A DNA stretch of 64,000 bases, from positions 2,170,001 through 2,234,000 of the forward strand of contig JASJZH010000004.1 in assembly GCA_037178975.1 (NCBI GenBank). The letters are read 5' to 3'. This DNA is from Oscheius tipulae (taxonomy: Eukaryota > Nematoda > Chromadorea > Rhabditida > Rhabditidae). Every line of letters starts with the position of its first letter. Positions within the stretch are counted from its first letter, which is position 1. A program made the translations under genes and the position numbers. Below the pieces are notes generated by a model. That model saw only the letters and a list, made by a program, of their open reading frames with translations. It searched no databases and had not been told where the DNA came from. Shown piece after piece: positions 13,827 to 24,724 of this stretch.

Positions 13827-14537
13827 TTTCCTAGTTACGCCCATCTCACTGGAGTTGTTTACTTCATTACAGTACATGTCGTCCCTCGTGCCGTTTTGTA
13901 AACACAGAAGTCACTTCTTCAAACACAAATAATGTTTCACCAGAAACGGAATGATTCAGCCTTGCAGAGCAGACAGTGCGGCTTCAAAAACAATGATAAG
14001 AAGGCGCATCCAAGCCACTATAACCGCACCCATTCCCTCTCTGTCTATCTGTCTCTCTGTCACTATCCCTTATCCCACTACCACCTTTCGCATTTCATAA
14101 GTCGCCCTCCCAACAGCTGCCTAAGATCGCCGCGTATTGTTATCGAGACCGGAGAGAACGCCTTGTTTCGTAACTTTTGCGCAGCGTTCCCATTTTCTGC
14201 CGCCGCTGGCAGCGAGCAGCCGGGGAGAGTCCAGTTGTTCGTATCTCTGAGGCCTCGACTTCCTACCACGTTGCTTTTTTCCCTCAGAGGCCCGTGTTTT
14301 CTCACTAAAATGGTATTTCTGACCAAAGTTGTGGTACAAGTTTGTAAGCGTATACTCTTTAGGTGAAACCAAAAAGGTAGTTCATGTTAAGTTCACAGTT
14401 CTTCTTCGAGGTTGCTTGCTAGGGTTCTCATAACAAGTAAACTTTTCCAGCGGTTGGGGTTTCGAAATTTCTGAAGGTACGCAAACTTATTACACTTTAC
14501 TTTTTCAAAATAAGTCGCAAATAGTATCTCTTCTTGT

Positions 14538-14756
14538 AGGAACACCCTTTATGCTTTTTGTGAAACAGAACAATTTCTCGATACTCCTGCTCCTGAGTTT
14601 TCTGTTTTCTGTTTGCTTGCCTTCTAATCGTCATCATTCTCTTCCCTTATCTTGCTGCTTCCTCGTCCCGTTCGGTCACTTTTCATAGCATTTCGCAAAG
14701 CCAGCCTTTTTCCTTCTACTTCTGAAACATCAGTGTACTACTCTCAATAAGTTTTT
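14538..14756. repeat. Local direct duplication, copy B, with two piRNA motifs
   Basis: Second copy of 13498-13780. The motif at 14723 (-) is shared with copy A (13749). The motif at 14561 (-, TGAAACAG) sits in an approximately 20-base segment absent from copy A. The copy ends just upstream of the ATG at 14760, so it overlaps the putative 5' region of the next gene. Confidence 0.75.
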
Positions 14757-14759
14757 AGC

Positions 14760-16397
14760 ATGTCCAGCACTCCCCCTCGTAACGATCATCAACTTTGGAA
14801 TGAAGTGACTGGTCATCCCTGGGAACATCTCATGCGTCTTAATCTTTTCGCCGAATCCAGTCAGGTCAGAGATACAAAGAAACAGAGGGGCAGATAGACA
14901 GAGAGACTGAGAGACAGAGAGGCAGAGATAGAGGTGATCACGTCCAATCTTAGACTTCTCTGAACACCACGCCCAACCTCGATGCTGGAAGTTATCACAC
15001 AGCCCCTAAACCAAATGGACGACAAATGGACATTGGAGTCTGGAACCCGAACCAAGCCTTGTCCAGAAACACTGAGGTCCAGAACAGAGCCGTCTGCTAC
15101 AGTCCTGGATCCAACCTGACTTTGCCCCAATACTTGGCTGAACCACCACCATTCCTGGGCTTTGGATTCAACAGAGCTCAGATGCAAGCCGTGCCCAACT
15201 GGCCTGTAGCTGTTCACAATCCGGGTCGCTTCTTCAATGAGCAGGTGCTGATACTTTTTCTTGTAAAGCTGGAAAATAGAGCTTCATGTACTTCGCCTTT
15301 TTTGTTTCACTCACTCTTTATATAAAGAACGAATCAATAGACGCGATTGATGTTGAGCGATTGATTTTTACCCAAAAAAAACCCAATTTTCAGCCCCTGG
15401 TCCCCAGAATCTCTCCTCTCTCTGATTGGGGAACGATGTCCTCGGCTCTTCCCAGTCTCCCGCAGTCTCCGGACCCTGAACAGGTAGTTTCTCAGTTTCC
15501 CCAAAAACGATTTTAGGAGATCCGAGCCGCAGTCTTTGATAACCATCGACTGCCTTCGGACTACATTTGTGATTGCTGTGGAGGTGACACTCCAGACGGA
15601 GGGAAGCACATTATCTACCTCTGTCCTTTGGTGAGTACAGCCTATTTGAAAATGTCCCATTTTCTCGCCCTGGAAGCCTCCTTTTCCCTGTGAAAATTAC
15701 GCTACTGTACGTTTGCAATCCAAACCATTGTTTCGCTGAGCGCGTTATAAAAAAAGGTTTACTGGAAAACGTTGCGGCTTTGTAACATGTTAGAAATAAA
15801 GAATTTTTACTTCTCCCCATGGTAATATGTTACAAGGACTTCGATTTTAGAGAAACAGGAACCCAGACGATCTCGCCGTTTCCCCCTATCAAGGTAACAG
15901 AGTCAGCAAAGGAATCTTCCGCTGCTCATGTGGCAATGCCTTCGAGTAAGTTTGTTTCCCTTCTCATTCATAGGTTTCTGGGAACTTGCAATTCTGATCC
16001 TTTGAAAAAGGGTGCAATAGTAGTGGCGCAAAAAACCAAACGATCCTAGCGTTTGAGAAATTTTCCAAGCCTGTAACTGACAGTTGTTTCACTCTTTGAA
16101 TACCTAGGCTGAGCTCTATTCGATTTATCCCTCGGGGGTGGTCGTCGCTTAGTCATTTGGGACTTCCAATCCTTCCTAGTTGAGAACTAGCGAACTTTTG
16201 CAACTTTTTGTTTTCATCCCTTCTCTTGTCTGTTGAGTGAGGATAAAAAACTTACTTTTCCTCCTTTAAACTATCCCATTTTCAGGTCCAGAAGGCTTGT
16301 CAAAGACAGCAAGAGGAAGTGCTTGCGTTGCCATAAGTGGCTGACACCCTATAAGATGTTCAAGCTCAACGCTTCCCAATACAAGAGCTTCCATTGA
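14760..16397 (+). CDS. 3CxxC-type (ZAR1-like) zinc-binding protein
   Basis: Six phase-consistent exons encode 268 aa: 14760-14864, 14954-15244, 15394-15483, 15517-15630, 15851-15945 and 16286-16397 (TGA). The start MSSTPPRNDHQLWNEV follows a TTTTTAGC acceptor-like site. The N-terminal half is Pro/Asn-rich. The C-terminal half has four Cys groups: CDCCGGDTP (exon 4), YLCPL (end of exon 4), FRCSCGNAFES (exon 5) and CLRCHKWLTPY (exon 6). The spacing FxCxCGxxxES...CxxCxxxxxPY resembles the 3CxxC zinc domain of vertebrate ZAR1, an RNA-binding oocyte protein. Assignment beyond a zinc ribbon is inference. Introns 2 and 5 each carry a sense piRNA motif (15303, 16085). Confidence 0.7.
15303..16091 (+). 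promoter_or_regulatory. Two intronic piRNA-type motifs
   Basis: TGTTTCA at 15303 (intron 2) and 16085 (intron 5) of the zinc-protein gene, in sense orientation. After the first, YRNT sites place candidate 21U starts at 15347 and 15351, 38 and 42 nt downstream of the motif, the spacing known from C. elegans. YRNT is a weak signal and common by chance. Confidence 0.6.
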
Positions 16398-17584
16398 ACC
16401 TGCCCCCCTCCCCCCAATTATACTTTCCACTAGTCAATATAATTCTCGGTTATTTTGAGTCTTGTTCTTACATTCCTCCCATCCCGATCTGCGAAATTAA
16501 ATGATCTGTGTATCCAATATCCCCGTGTCTTTTTTCTCCAAACGGTTCTGTATACGAGGCTTCCCAGTATTTATTTGTGGTATGACCCTATTGACTGCGT
16601 TGTTTTTAAATGAATAGTGGTCACAAATGCATAGGTTCCTGTGAAAAAAATTAATCCGAGTTTTGATGAGCAAGGTCTGCAACCGTCTAACGTCCCTGTT
16701 GACTCTATTCACTAGGAGTGAGACATTTTACATCAAGCGAACGAGCTTTTCCGGAAACTATTGAGGAAGGCAATTGTAAGGAGTAGCATGAACACTAGAA
16801 ATTATCTGAAAGTCTTAGTTTTACGAACGCTAATCAACATTACCCTAACTGTTCCGACTGACCCGACCATTTGTGGGTCCGTTGAAACAGTAAAAGTATT
16901 CCAGGACAGATCATAGCAGAAGAAGAAAGATAAATGTGGGTATTGCGAGCACTCTTATCCGATTGACTTACATTGTCTCTATCTCGTATAATAAGCTGAA
17001 AGCTTTGTTTTTGCGGAGAAAAATTCGCATACAGTGATAACGTATGTTCAAATGGAACTATCTGGTAAAGCTGAAACATTTGTTGATCAGTCTACAGGGA
17101 GCGAGACCTCACAACTTTTTTGTTTTTTAAAGATTGAAGGAGATATATACATTCCGAAATGGAATCAAACCCACAGTTTTGATTCCATTTCGGAATGTAT
17201 GTATCTCCTTCAATTTTTCAAACTCTTCCATACTTCCCTGTCTGTGTTTCAGCTTTGCTGTAAGTAAAGGACCTTTTCAGGCAACTTCGATGAAGGGCTT
17301 CGGCTCGTTGCATTCTTACGATTTACTCTTTCCGTAGTCACAAATCATGTTTTAACGTTTCTATAAGTAATTCCCACAAAAAGTTGATACGATGTCGTTT
17401 TCCTTTTGTCCCCCAACATTTCCCCATTTCTCCCTTCCCAACTGTCCATTCCTCCTCACTTCTTGCCGCGTCTTTCAGCGCCACATGTCGACTACAAAAA
17501 GCCGGACGAATGTTGCGTTTCTTTCGAAGAGCTGAGAGAACACTAAGCAGAGGAAAGACCAGAGTGCAGAAAAGGCGGGAAGCC
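16398..17584. other. Intergenic region with hairpin and piRNA-type motifs
   Basis: I found no supportable exon. It holds motifs at 16883 (-), 17072 (-) and 17245 (+) and the long hairpin at 17133-17214. Confidence 0.6.
17133..17214 (+). ncRNA. Near-perfect 37-bp hairpin (miRNA- or siRNA-like)
   Basis: Left arm 17133-17169 (starts ATTGAAGGAGATATATAC) and right arm 17178-17214 are reverse complements except at one base, with an 8-base loop. In plus-strand RNA the mismatch is a G-U wobble, so that strand folds as an unbroken 37-bp stem; in the minus strand it is an A-C mismatch. It is intergenic and framed by piRNA motifs at 17072 (-) and 17245 (+). It could be a young microRNA, a hairpin siRNA source, or a fold-back element. 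Arms this perfect are more typical of recent inverted duplications than of conserved miRNAs. Confidence 0.45.
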
Positions 17585-17585
17585 G

Positions 17586-17594
17586 TATAAATAG
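17586..17594 (+). promoter_or_regulatory. TATA box of the secreted Cys-rich gene
   Basis: TATAAATAG lies 36 bases before the ATG at 17630 and fits a sharp core promoter. Confidence 0.6.
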
Positions 17595-17629
17595 GCGAGC
17601 ATTCCTGAGAGCCACCTCTCAGTCGCCTG

Positions 17630-20131
17630 ATGTCTCGGCTGAGTCTCTCGGTCGGCGCCCTCGTCCTTCTTGGACTGGCTCAAGCGGCTTCGGTGGGTTT
17701 TTAGTTGTTGAAAAATGGTCAATGGGGTAAACGAAACAGTTGAACAGTACTTTAGTAAACTTGGATTTGACTTTATACCTTCCTTGAAACATATCTGGAA
17801 ACTCTCCTCGGGAAATATTAGAAAAGTGTGTTGCATGGACATTCAAAAGTTTGCATACATCGAAGTTCTGTCTTGATAGGGGTATATTCGGATGGATACC
17901 GCTTTTGTCGTGCTGGGGATCCGAACTTCCTTAGACAAGGTCTATATAATTGACCCTGGAAAGCCAGTCTAGGAACTGTAATTTTCTGCAGACGAATTGA
18001 TCCTATAATCTGAATGTTCTTAAGACAAACTGTGGCTATGGGTAATTTTGGACCACTAGACCACTATAGTAGCAACGCGGGTTTTTTTTCTTAGCAATAT
18101 AGTAGTCAAAGATCCCCCAACATGTTTGTTTCACACACTGATAAGTAACAAAAACTTGAAACCAGACTTTTTGGCACCAATGATTCTTGAGGCTCGAAAC
18201 TCTAAAGTAGAGGAGAGTTTAGGTACAAGGGCAGTCTGGCGCCGGATACGGAGTCGCCCAGGATCCTGCCCCAGCCTACTACCCTCCGCCTCAGCCTCCC
18301 GTCAACTACTACCAGGTTCCGATCTTCGTGCCGCCTCCTCGTCCTCCTCTTATTCACAGTTGGTTTTTTTTCCGAGTTGAAAAGCCCCATCAATCAGGGT
18401 GATACTTACTCGAATATATAACAAGCTCGAAACTTTTGGGGGAACTTTGTGAAGAAAAGTGTGCCTTTGCTATTAGAAAATTATTTCAACAAACGAAAGA
18501 ACAGTGGCGGAATTGGCTAGCCAATATGCCGAAAGTATGAAACATTTTCAAATTCTTGATGTGGAAAAAGTAGAGAATTGACGCTCTTCAACCACCAGAA
18601 GAATCGAGCATTCACAGCGAGATAGTAAAAAGACAACTGTTAAACATTCAAGTCCTCTAAGGCCCAGCTAATGGCAACTGAATACTTTTCTCCCTTACAT
18701 GGGAACCATGAAACTTTCCTGAAACGGGATAGGCACGGCGTTTGTTTATTCTGGTCGCTAAGAATATTGTTTTTGCTACGCGCGGCACCACCTCATCACT
18801 TTTTCACTTAGTCTTTATCTTTGCGTAGCTTCGAAACATTATAGAGTAATTTTGTGCAGACCGCGAAACTTCACAAAAACAGAGCTAGCGATGAAAAAAA
18901 AGAGGAAATAGAAGGGAGCAACAAGATTCTCGATGTATTTGAAAAATGCGAAACATCCAGCATTAGGTACTGCATTAATTTCCAAATATATGACAAGAAT
19001 GGAAAATTCATCTTTTGGAAATAGTAACAATATCGTGTCAGGAACTCGAAAAATGACCATTTCCAGCACACATCTGCAAGCGCGACGTCGGCTATGCCAC
19101 CTACGGAGGCAAAGACCATTACCGTAGTCGCCACCCGAAGGAGAGAACCTGCGACGATGTTTACATGCCCACTGGATCTGGAAGCAACAGAAAGACCGCC
19201 AACAAGGTAACTTTTGAATAAGACAAAGGAGGGTTCAGAATTGCAACCACTGCTGCAAGAACGCTGCTCGTCTGAACGGATCTCCCATTGAGAGTATCCG
19301 AGGAATGATCCTGATCGAGGATGACAAGCGTCGTTGCACCTGCTGTGCTCCAGCTACCTCTCCGGCGGTGAGTAGTGGGACATTTGTCGAGCGAGGTGGT
19401 ACGGGTTTGTCTGGCTAGACCTTAGTTGGTAAGGCAGTACGGAAGAGAGTGACCTGGCCTCACTTGGCCTTAATGACGAGACGGTACGGTTTGTACGAAT
19501 GAGAGATTGTTCGGCCCCTTACAACTTGTTAAACGGTACATAAGGAAATTACTCGGAACGATCTGGTCAAGGTATGTTTCAACACTTGTAACAAAAAATG
19601 CCTTTTTTGACTGATCGAGAAGTCGAAGAGTCAGCAAAGAAAATTCCTCTCAACCGTTACCAGACTCTTGCCCTTGTTCCAACTTTTGTATACAGAGGCC
19701 ATTTAACGCTTCGTTGTGTTTTGGGGTGGCTGTATCAAATTTATAGCGATAATTTTGATACAGTTTGCAATGGTACTAGTCATTTATAAGATAATTAATT
19801 TCCTGTCTTCGGAAATCAATTGAGAGAAAGTATCTTGCTTCATCTATGCAATATACTGAATGCTGATTTTTTTCCACACTGATATGTGTGTATTAAAAAG
19901 TTCAAAACACTGGCTCTTCCTTCCTATAGTTGGTCTTCGTGTATCATCTGAAATAATTTACCTAGCCTAATAAAGCTTTTCCAGACCGCCATTCCCTACA
20001 GTTATCCCGTTGCTGCCGCTGCTCCCGCCGTCGGCTCTGGAGCCTATCCTTCTGCTCCGGCTGCTGACATGGCTCAGCCTGTCGCCGACTATTCCTCTCC
20101 TCCGGCAGCTGCTCCTGCCACTGGATACTAG
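17630..20131 (+). CDS. Secreted Cys-rich, Pro/Ala/Tyr-rich protein, family not recognised
   Basis: Five phase-consistent exons encode 200 aa: 17630-17692, 18235-18358, 19067-19206, 19239-19367 and 19985-20131 (TAG). Exon 1 is a clean signal peptide (MSRLSLSVGALVLLGLAQAA). Exon 2 is Tyr/Pro-rich (PPPQPPVNYY), exons 3-4 hold all the cysteines (HICKRD, RTCDDV, NCNHCCKNAAR, RRCTCCAP), and exon 5 is an Ala/Pro/Tyr tail ending in TGY. Low-complexity ends around a Cys core suggest an extracellular matrix or cuticle-associated protein, by inference. AATAAA lies at 20205, 74 bases after the stop. The exon 2 donor (CACA|GTTGGT) is weak and is the least certain junction. Confidence 0.7.
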
Positions 20132-20204
20132 TGCGTGTGGAAAGTTGTTCGGTGTGCAAAGAAAATGAACCTGCTCAGGGAAAAGTGTCATGGTGAGAGT
20201 TAGG

Positions 20205-20210
20205 AATAAA
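20205..20210 (+). terminator. Polyadenylation signal AATAAA
   Basis: AATAAA, 74 bases past the stop of the secreted Cys-rich gene. Confidence 0.6.
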
Positions 20211-20698
20211 GCAGAACAAGACCAATCGAGAAAGCATAAGAAAAAACATAGTTTTGGTACTTCCAGTAATGGTGAAACAAACATTTTTAGCTTGTGATTG
20301 TCAAAAAAACATGAAAACTTTTAGGCGGGAAACATGTTCTGAATTTGTACCTTGGAGGAATACATCAGAGAAACTACGCTCTCAATACCAATGTTAGTAC
20401 TGAAACACAATGTAACCCGTGGATTAAAGCTGAAAAACATACTTTAGCTATTTAAGTTCGTGGGGAAAGAAAATAGCCATTGGAAAAATGGAATTCAAAA
20501 ACTGATCGAGGAAGCTTCGTTGTTCCATTTGTATACGCAGTGAAACACTTTCCAACAACAAACTCTTCATACAAGACTTTAAAACTTTGAACTGGTATCG
20601 ACCAACCGAGTAGATAACAAGCTTTGTGTCTCTTTGTAAAAGCAGTGAAACCGTTTCTAACATAAACTTCAGCTCTAGAAATCTTTACTTCACCGAAT

Positions 20699-23246
20699 CT
20701 AGTATCCAGTCTGTTCGTGCTGTTCCACAGCAGCTGGTACGGCCGAGGTCCTCGGAGGGCAGGGGCAATAGGCGGCATCGTGTCCAGGCAGGCCAGGTCC
20801 TCCTGCCTCTCCGTCCTTTCCGGGTGTTCCAGCCTCTCCGTTCTTTCCGGGAGCGCCGGCGATTCCCTCCGATCCGGGCTGTCCATCAGCTCCTTTCTCA
20901 CCGTCCTTGCCATTCTGTCCAGCCGGTCCGGCCTCACCTGCGGGTCCAGCCGGGCCTGGGATGCCCTTGCCCTTCTGGCCATTCTTTCCAGCAGCTCCGG
21001 GCTCTCCAGCGGTTCCGTCGGTTCCAGGGGCTCCAGCATCGCCAGCCTCTCCATCAGCTCCAGGCTGTCCGTCTTTTCCTGGTTGTCCAGCCTGTCCAGG
21101 CTGACCGTCGGGTCCTGCAGGTCCAGCTTCGCCGTCGGGGCCAGCGGGACCGGGAGCTCCTTCGGGGCACTTGATACACTCTCCTTTAGGAATGTCTTGG
21201 GGAATTCCGGTGCCAGCGTCACCGGCAGCTCCAGGCTGACCGTTGGCTCCGTCCTGAAAAGATTTTTTCCAAGAGATTCATATAGATTTTGGGAAATTCG
21301 GAAAAAGCAATAGGTTGATGTCTTCCTTATCAAACATATATTGTAGGAATGTTTTGGGAAATATATAAAATGCCTTTCGTAATCTTCGCTTCTTTTTATC
21401 CAAGCGCATAACAAGACTTATGTTGTTTTTTTCTGATTGGATAAGGGATATAAGCAGTTCGAAGTTTAGCAGTCACTTGGCAGCAGGAATTAAGTTTTAG
21501 ATTATTTCAGAAAATTTATAAGGTTTCGAGAGTTTCTATGCAATTGTTGAAACGGTTGTAGAACTTTTTCACAAAACTTCGGAATGTTTCAAAGGATTTA
21601 TAAAATACCCATGCATTCGGCAGTCTGTTATTGTGTAGGATGAATTGACCTCAAAAAGTGATCTAGTATTTTTCAATTGTCGCAATGGGCTCATAACAGT
21701 TCGATCAATCTACCGTACCGTTTAACCCATCCGCTCCTTCAGAAAAAAAACTCATTTTCAGAACGTTTCATAGTTTCACAAGATTTGGACCAAGTATTAA
21801 ACCTCTAGTCTGTTTCCAAAATGTTTCAAGAGAATCATAAGGTTTGGAGATATATGTGGAGTAGATGTTGTGCCAGTCCCGCGATCATATAAATGAACTG
21901 TTTCTAGGTTGTTTCAGGGAGTTCATAATAAGTCCAGAAGTTTTGAGTAACTGCTATTCCAGTGCTTTTCTCGCACAAAATTGATCTATTAATTCACTGG
22001 GTCCATAAGGTTTAGTAAAACTTGCAGCATCGATGTACTTGTCTTTTCTTAAACCAACCTCTCCGTTGTCTCCGGGAGCTCCAGGAGGTCCGGGTGGTCC
22101 GGGAGGACAGCTGTTGGGCTGAGGTCCACAGTTGCATTGACCGGCTTCCTTCTTCTGACGAACGGCGAAAGTTTGCTTGCCTGTGACGTCGACCATCGTA
22201 TGCCAGGCATCATCCGCGTAGCTCTGCAAGTTTTTTGGTTTACTTTACCGATTCGTTTTTTGTTCATCCCACATGCAATAACTGTTCTATGCTCGGCGAG
22301 TAATCTGCTTGAAGCCTGGGGTAGCAAAATCTCCGAAAAATAGTTTTTTTTTGCTTCAGCAGTCGTGTAAAGCTATCTTTTTCATTTTTTTCACTGGCTT
22401 TTCGGTTGCCGTATAACATTACTACTTTGCCTCCTTTTTGATTTTAACATTAGCACAAGGCCAAACTCATCGATATTTTCCAATTCGTGCAATCTGCCCA
22501 CCTCGAAAATTCAAAATCCTATTTGAAAAGCTGCAACGTGCAATAACTGTTTCTACTTCTCATTCGCCTCTATCGTCAGTATATCAACTTCTATGTATTT
22601 GTGTCAACACTGGTTTACTAAAGAGTGATTAGCAGTAGCTGTGTTTCATATCTGCTCTTCTCGGAAATAATACCAAATAAAGTTTTTGCTTCACCGCCAG
22701 TATAAGATCGGCATATCTTTGTTCCACTTGTATTTGCAGCGGCAAACGGCTAATGTTGTTCTACATCAGGCAGTTTTTTTGTTGTTTCAACGTCACTATG
22801 AGACGAGGCAGTAATCCAAATTCTGTTGAAAATGCGAACACTTGCCTACTATCAGACAATGGAGTCAAGGTTATTGCTTTAACAAAAAGTACAAAACAGT
22901 TCTAGCTATATCTTTTCTGCTATTTGGTCAGCTCTTTATTTGGACTAAATACAAGAATCGTCCTCGAAATGTTCAGTATTGATTCGTACTTTCCCAATAA
23001 CCCCTATCTGATCATTCTCAACTTTTTTTGTTTCATCGTTAGCATAAGGTTGTTTTCTATACAGGTTTTTGCTGTTTCCTTGACTTCGAAGCACACAAGA
23101 AAACCAACCTTGAAGTCTTCCATCTGACTGAGAGATTCATCGTAGAAGTTGTTGATGTCGTTGATGACAAAGGCACACCACAGCAAGGAGCCAAAAACGA
23201 CGACGCCGGACATGCCGGACAGGGCCGAGAGGATGTATTTTTGCAT
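20699..23246 (-). CDS. Cuticle collagen (col family)
   Basis: Three exons on the minus strand, 23109-23246, 22059-22223 and 20699-21253 (TAG), join in phase to 285 aa. Exon 1 encodes the nematode cuticle collagen N-terminal domain with a membrane/signal segment ([20 protein letters not shown]) and a following Asn/Tyr-rich stretch. Exon 2 ends with [20 protein letters not shown], the usual Cys pair before the first Gly-X-Y block. Exon 3 is mostly Gly-X-Y with an interruption at [16 protein letters not shown] and a C-terminal Cys pair, CPCP. A structural, secreted cuticle component is expected. Seven plus-strand piRNA motifs lie within its span, all antisense; one (23246) overlaps the start codon. 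A TATA box lies 45 bases upstream. Confidence 0.9.
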
Positions 23247-24325
23247 GTTTCACACCAAGTGAGACTGATCCCTCTCGGAACAGTTGTCCGCCTTTTATAG
23301 CCGGCCGCTAGCCGGCAGGTGGTTGCCCTTGGCTTAGGCTGGTTTTCATCGGATTCGATCCGGCCACGGGACGACCCTAATGCATAAAACACTGCGAGGC
23401 TTTAAACTTTTTCTGCGCCCAATGGGGCAAAGAAGTGGGATATTACAAGACGAAATGAGATAATTGGACCGCTTGCGAGAAAGAGGAACTGGAGGAGCTT
23501 GTTTGAGGATGCATTGAACCTAATCGTTCTCACTTCACTGTCACTGTATGAGTACTAGGAATGGTTTTGGAGCTTGAACATGAGAGAGACTGCAGCTTTG
23601 CAGAACATGGTTTGGCTAGAAATGTTAGCGTTACACCCAAAAAGTAGCCCCGAAGTTATGAGTAGTTGGTGACATACTACGAAATTTTTGTGCAAATGTT
23701 TCATACGTTTATAGTCAAAACTTTTCGAAGGGGACTCTCATTGGACTGATCAGAGATCGACCACGATGAAGCGGTATCGAAATGTCGTCCTCTGCCCCAA
23801 ACTTCACTGCTTCTTGAAACAAAAAGCGACCAACCAGATTTTCAGAGAAAGTTTATTACTTACAAAAACTGGGTTCACGCATTGTAGGAGTATTCAAGTT
23901 TTTTCTTAGCACTTTTCCTTCTCTCCATGGACGACAATGTCCAAGGTGACGTAGGTCATGTCGTAGGTTCCGCCAATCAGATCCTGGGGGACAGTGTAGT
24001 CGCCGACGCGGGTGCAGCTCTGAAAATTTTGAATTCTGCTGGGTTTCACTGGTTACATAGATGTGAAAGCCTTAGAAGAAGTGCGCTTATTCAAAGACTT
24101 CGTTCCAAGAAATACTTTCTTTACAGTAAAGTCTCGAATGATTGCTAACGAACTTGCTGTTTCTCTAGTCATGACAAGTTTCAGAGTGTCTACATAAGTA
24201 TTTTACTTTTCGAGGTGTAAGCATCGTTTCCAAAGCACTGCTGACAAGCAAATAAACTTTTTAAAACATCTTTCCTTTAACCGGCTCTAGTGAGCTGACG
24301 TCTATTCTGAAAGTTTTATGTTTCA
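21585..24325 (+). promoter_or_regulatory. Run of nine plus-strand piRNA-type motifs
   Basis: TGTTTCA starts at 21585, 21822, 21910, 22642, 22783, 23029, 23246, 23697 and 24319. One minus copy (23815) interrupts. 23029 follows AACTTTTTT; 24319 follows GAAAGTTTTA. Most lie in collagen or TTL introns, antisense to the host gene. Confidence 0.65.
23291..23300 (-). promoter_or_regulatory. TATA box of the collagen gene
   Basis: Minus-strand CTATAAAAGG, about 45 bases before the start codon. Confidence 0.65.
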
Positions 24326-24724
24326 CTATTGCATGATACGGGCTGTTATGTAGCTACTAGTGCAGCGTGTTGTAAAAGATGCTACCTTCTTGGCCTTGCA
24401 GCTGTGATGAATACGGATGAAGGGCTCAATCTTTCCGACCTCGTCTTCCTCTCCGTAGAGGGTGAACTCTCCCTCCTTGTTGGTATGGATCTCGGCCAGA
24501 AGGTCGTTGGGGTCCACTGGAAACTGCTAATGTCCTCTGTCTCTCTGTCTCTCTGTTCTCTATTCCATATCAAAATACCCACGAGTATCCTTGTCATAGA
24601 GCTGAACATGAGCATTGGCCAGACGTCTCTTCTCGCAGACGGCAATCCCCTTGACAGTGATGTTTTGCAGCTTGGCAGAGACCATGACAGCTCCCAGAAG
24701 AGCCAGAAGAATCAGAGAACGCAT
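23906..24724 (-). CDS. Transthyretin-like secreted protein, copy 1
   Basis: Three minus-strand exons (24583-24724, 24386-24516, 23906-24019, stop TAA) encode 128 aa. Residues 1-17 form a signal peptide ([17 protein letters not shown]). The body matches the nematode TTL fold: [20 protein letters not shown], then [26 protein letters not shown] and a final [14 protein letters not shown] proteins are a large nematode-specific secreted family. It lies head-to-head with a near-identical gene starting at 25496. Exon 1 and the first about 40 bases of intron 1 are almost unchanged between the two, which points to very recent duplication or gene conversion. Confidence 0.9.

Larger units (their letters stand above)
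9260..13939 (+). promoter_or_regulatory. Run of ten plus-strand piRNA-type motifs
   Basis: TGTTTCA starts at 9260, 10626, 10757, 11481, 11637, 11701, 12057, 12961, 13193 and 13933. One minus-strand copy (13749) interrupts the run. The motif at 12057 follows a T6 tract. Confidence 0.65.
6090..14759. other. Gene-poor region with repeats and piRNA motifs
   Basis: I could not assemble any phase-consistent exon set here; open frames are short and show no recognisable domain. The stretch holds about 16 TGTTTCA motifs, a MITE at 8260-8414, a CT microsatellite at 13789-13822, and two nested local duplications between 13.2 and 14.8 kb. Confidence 0.6.
16883..20547. promoter_or_regulatory. Ten piRNA-type motifs on both strands
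   Basis: Minus-strand copies start at 16883, 17072, 17785, 18538, 20273, 20401 and 20541. Plus-strand copies start at 17245, 18127 and 19575. Those from 17785 to 19575 are in introns of the secreted Cys-rich gene, two sense and two antisense. Confidence 0.6.

Noticed and set aside
11825-14366. Several open frames of 80-144 codons between 11.8 and 14.4 kb
   Set aside because: They are T/C-rich low-complexity frames without domains, and they overlap repeats and microsatellites.
17133-17214. Rho-independent terminator
   Set aside because: The sequence is eukaryotic, and a 37-bp stem is far longer than such terminators.
20626-21313. Two long plus-strand open frames over the collagen exon
   Set aside because: They are antisense shadows of the Gly-X-Y coding sequence on the minus strand.
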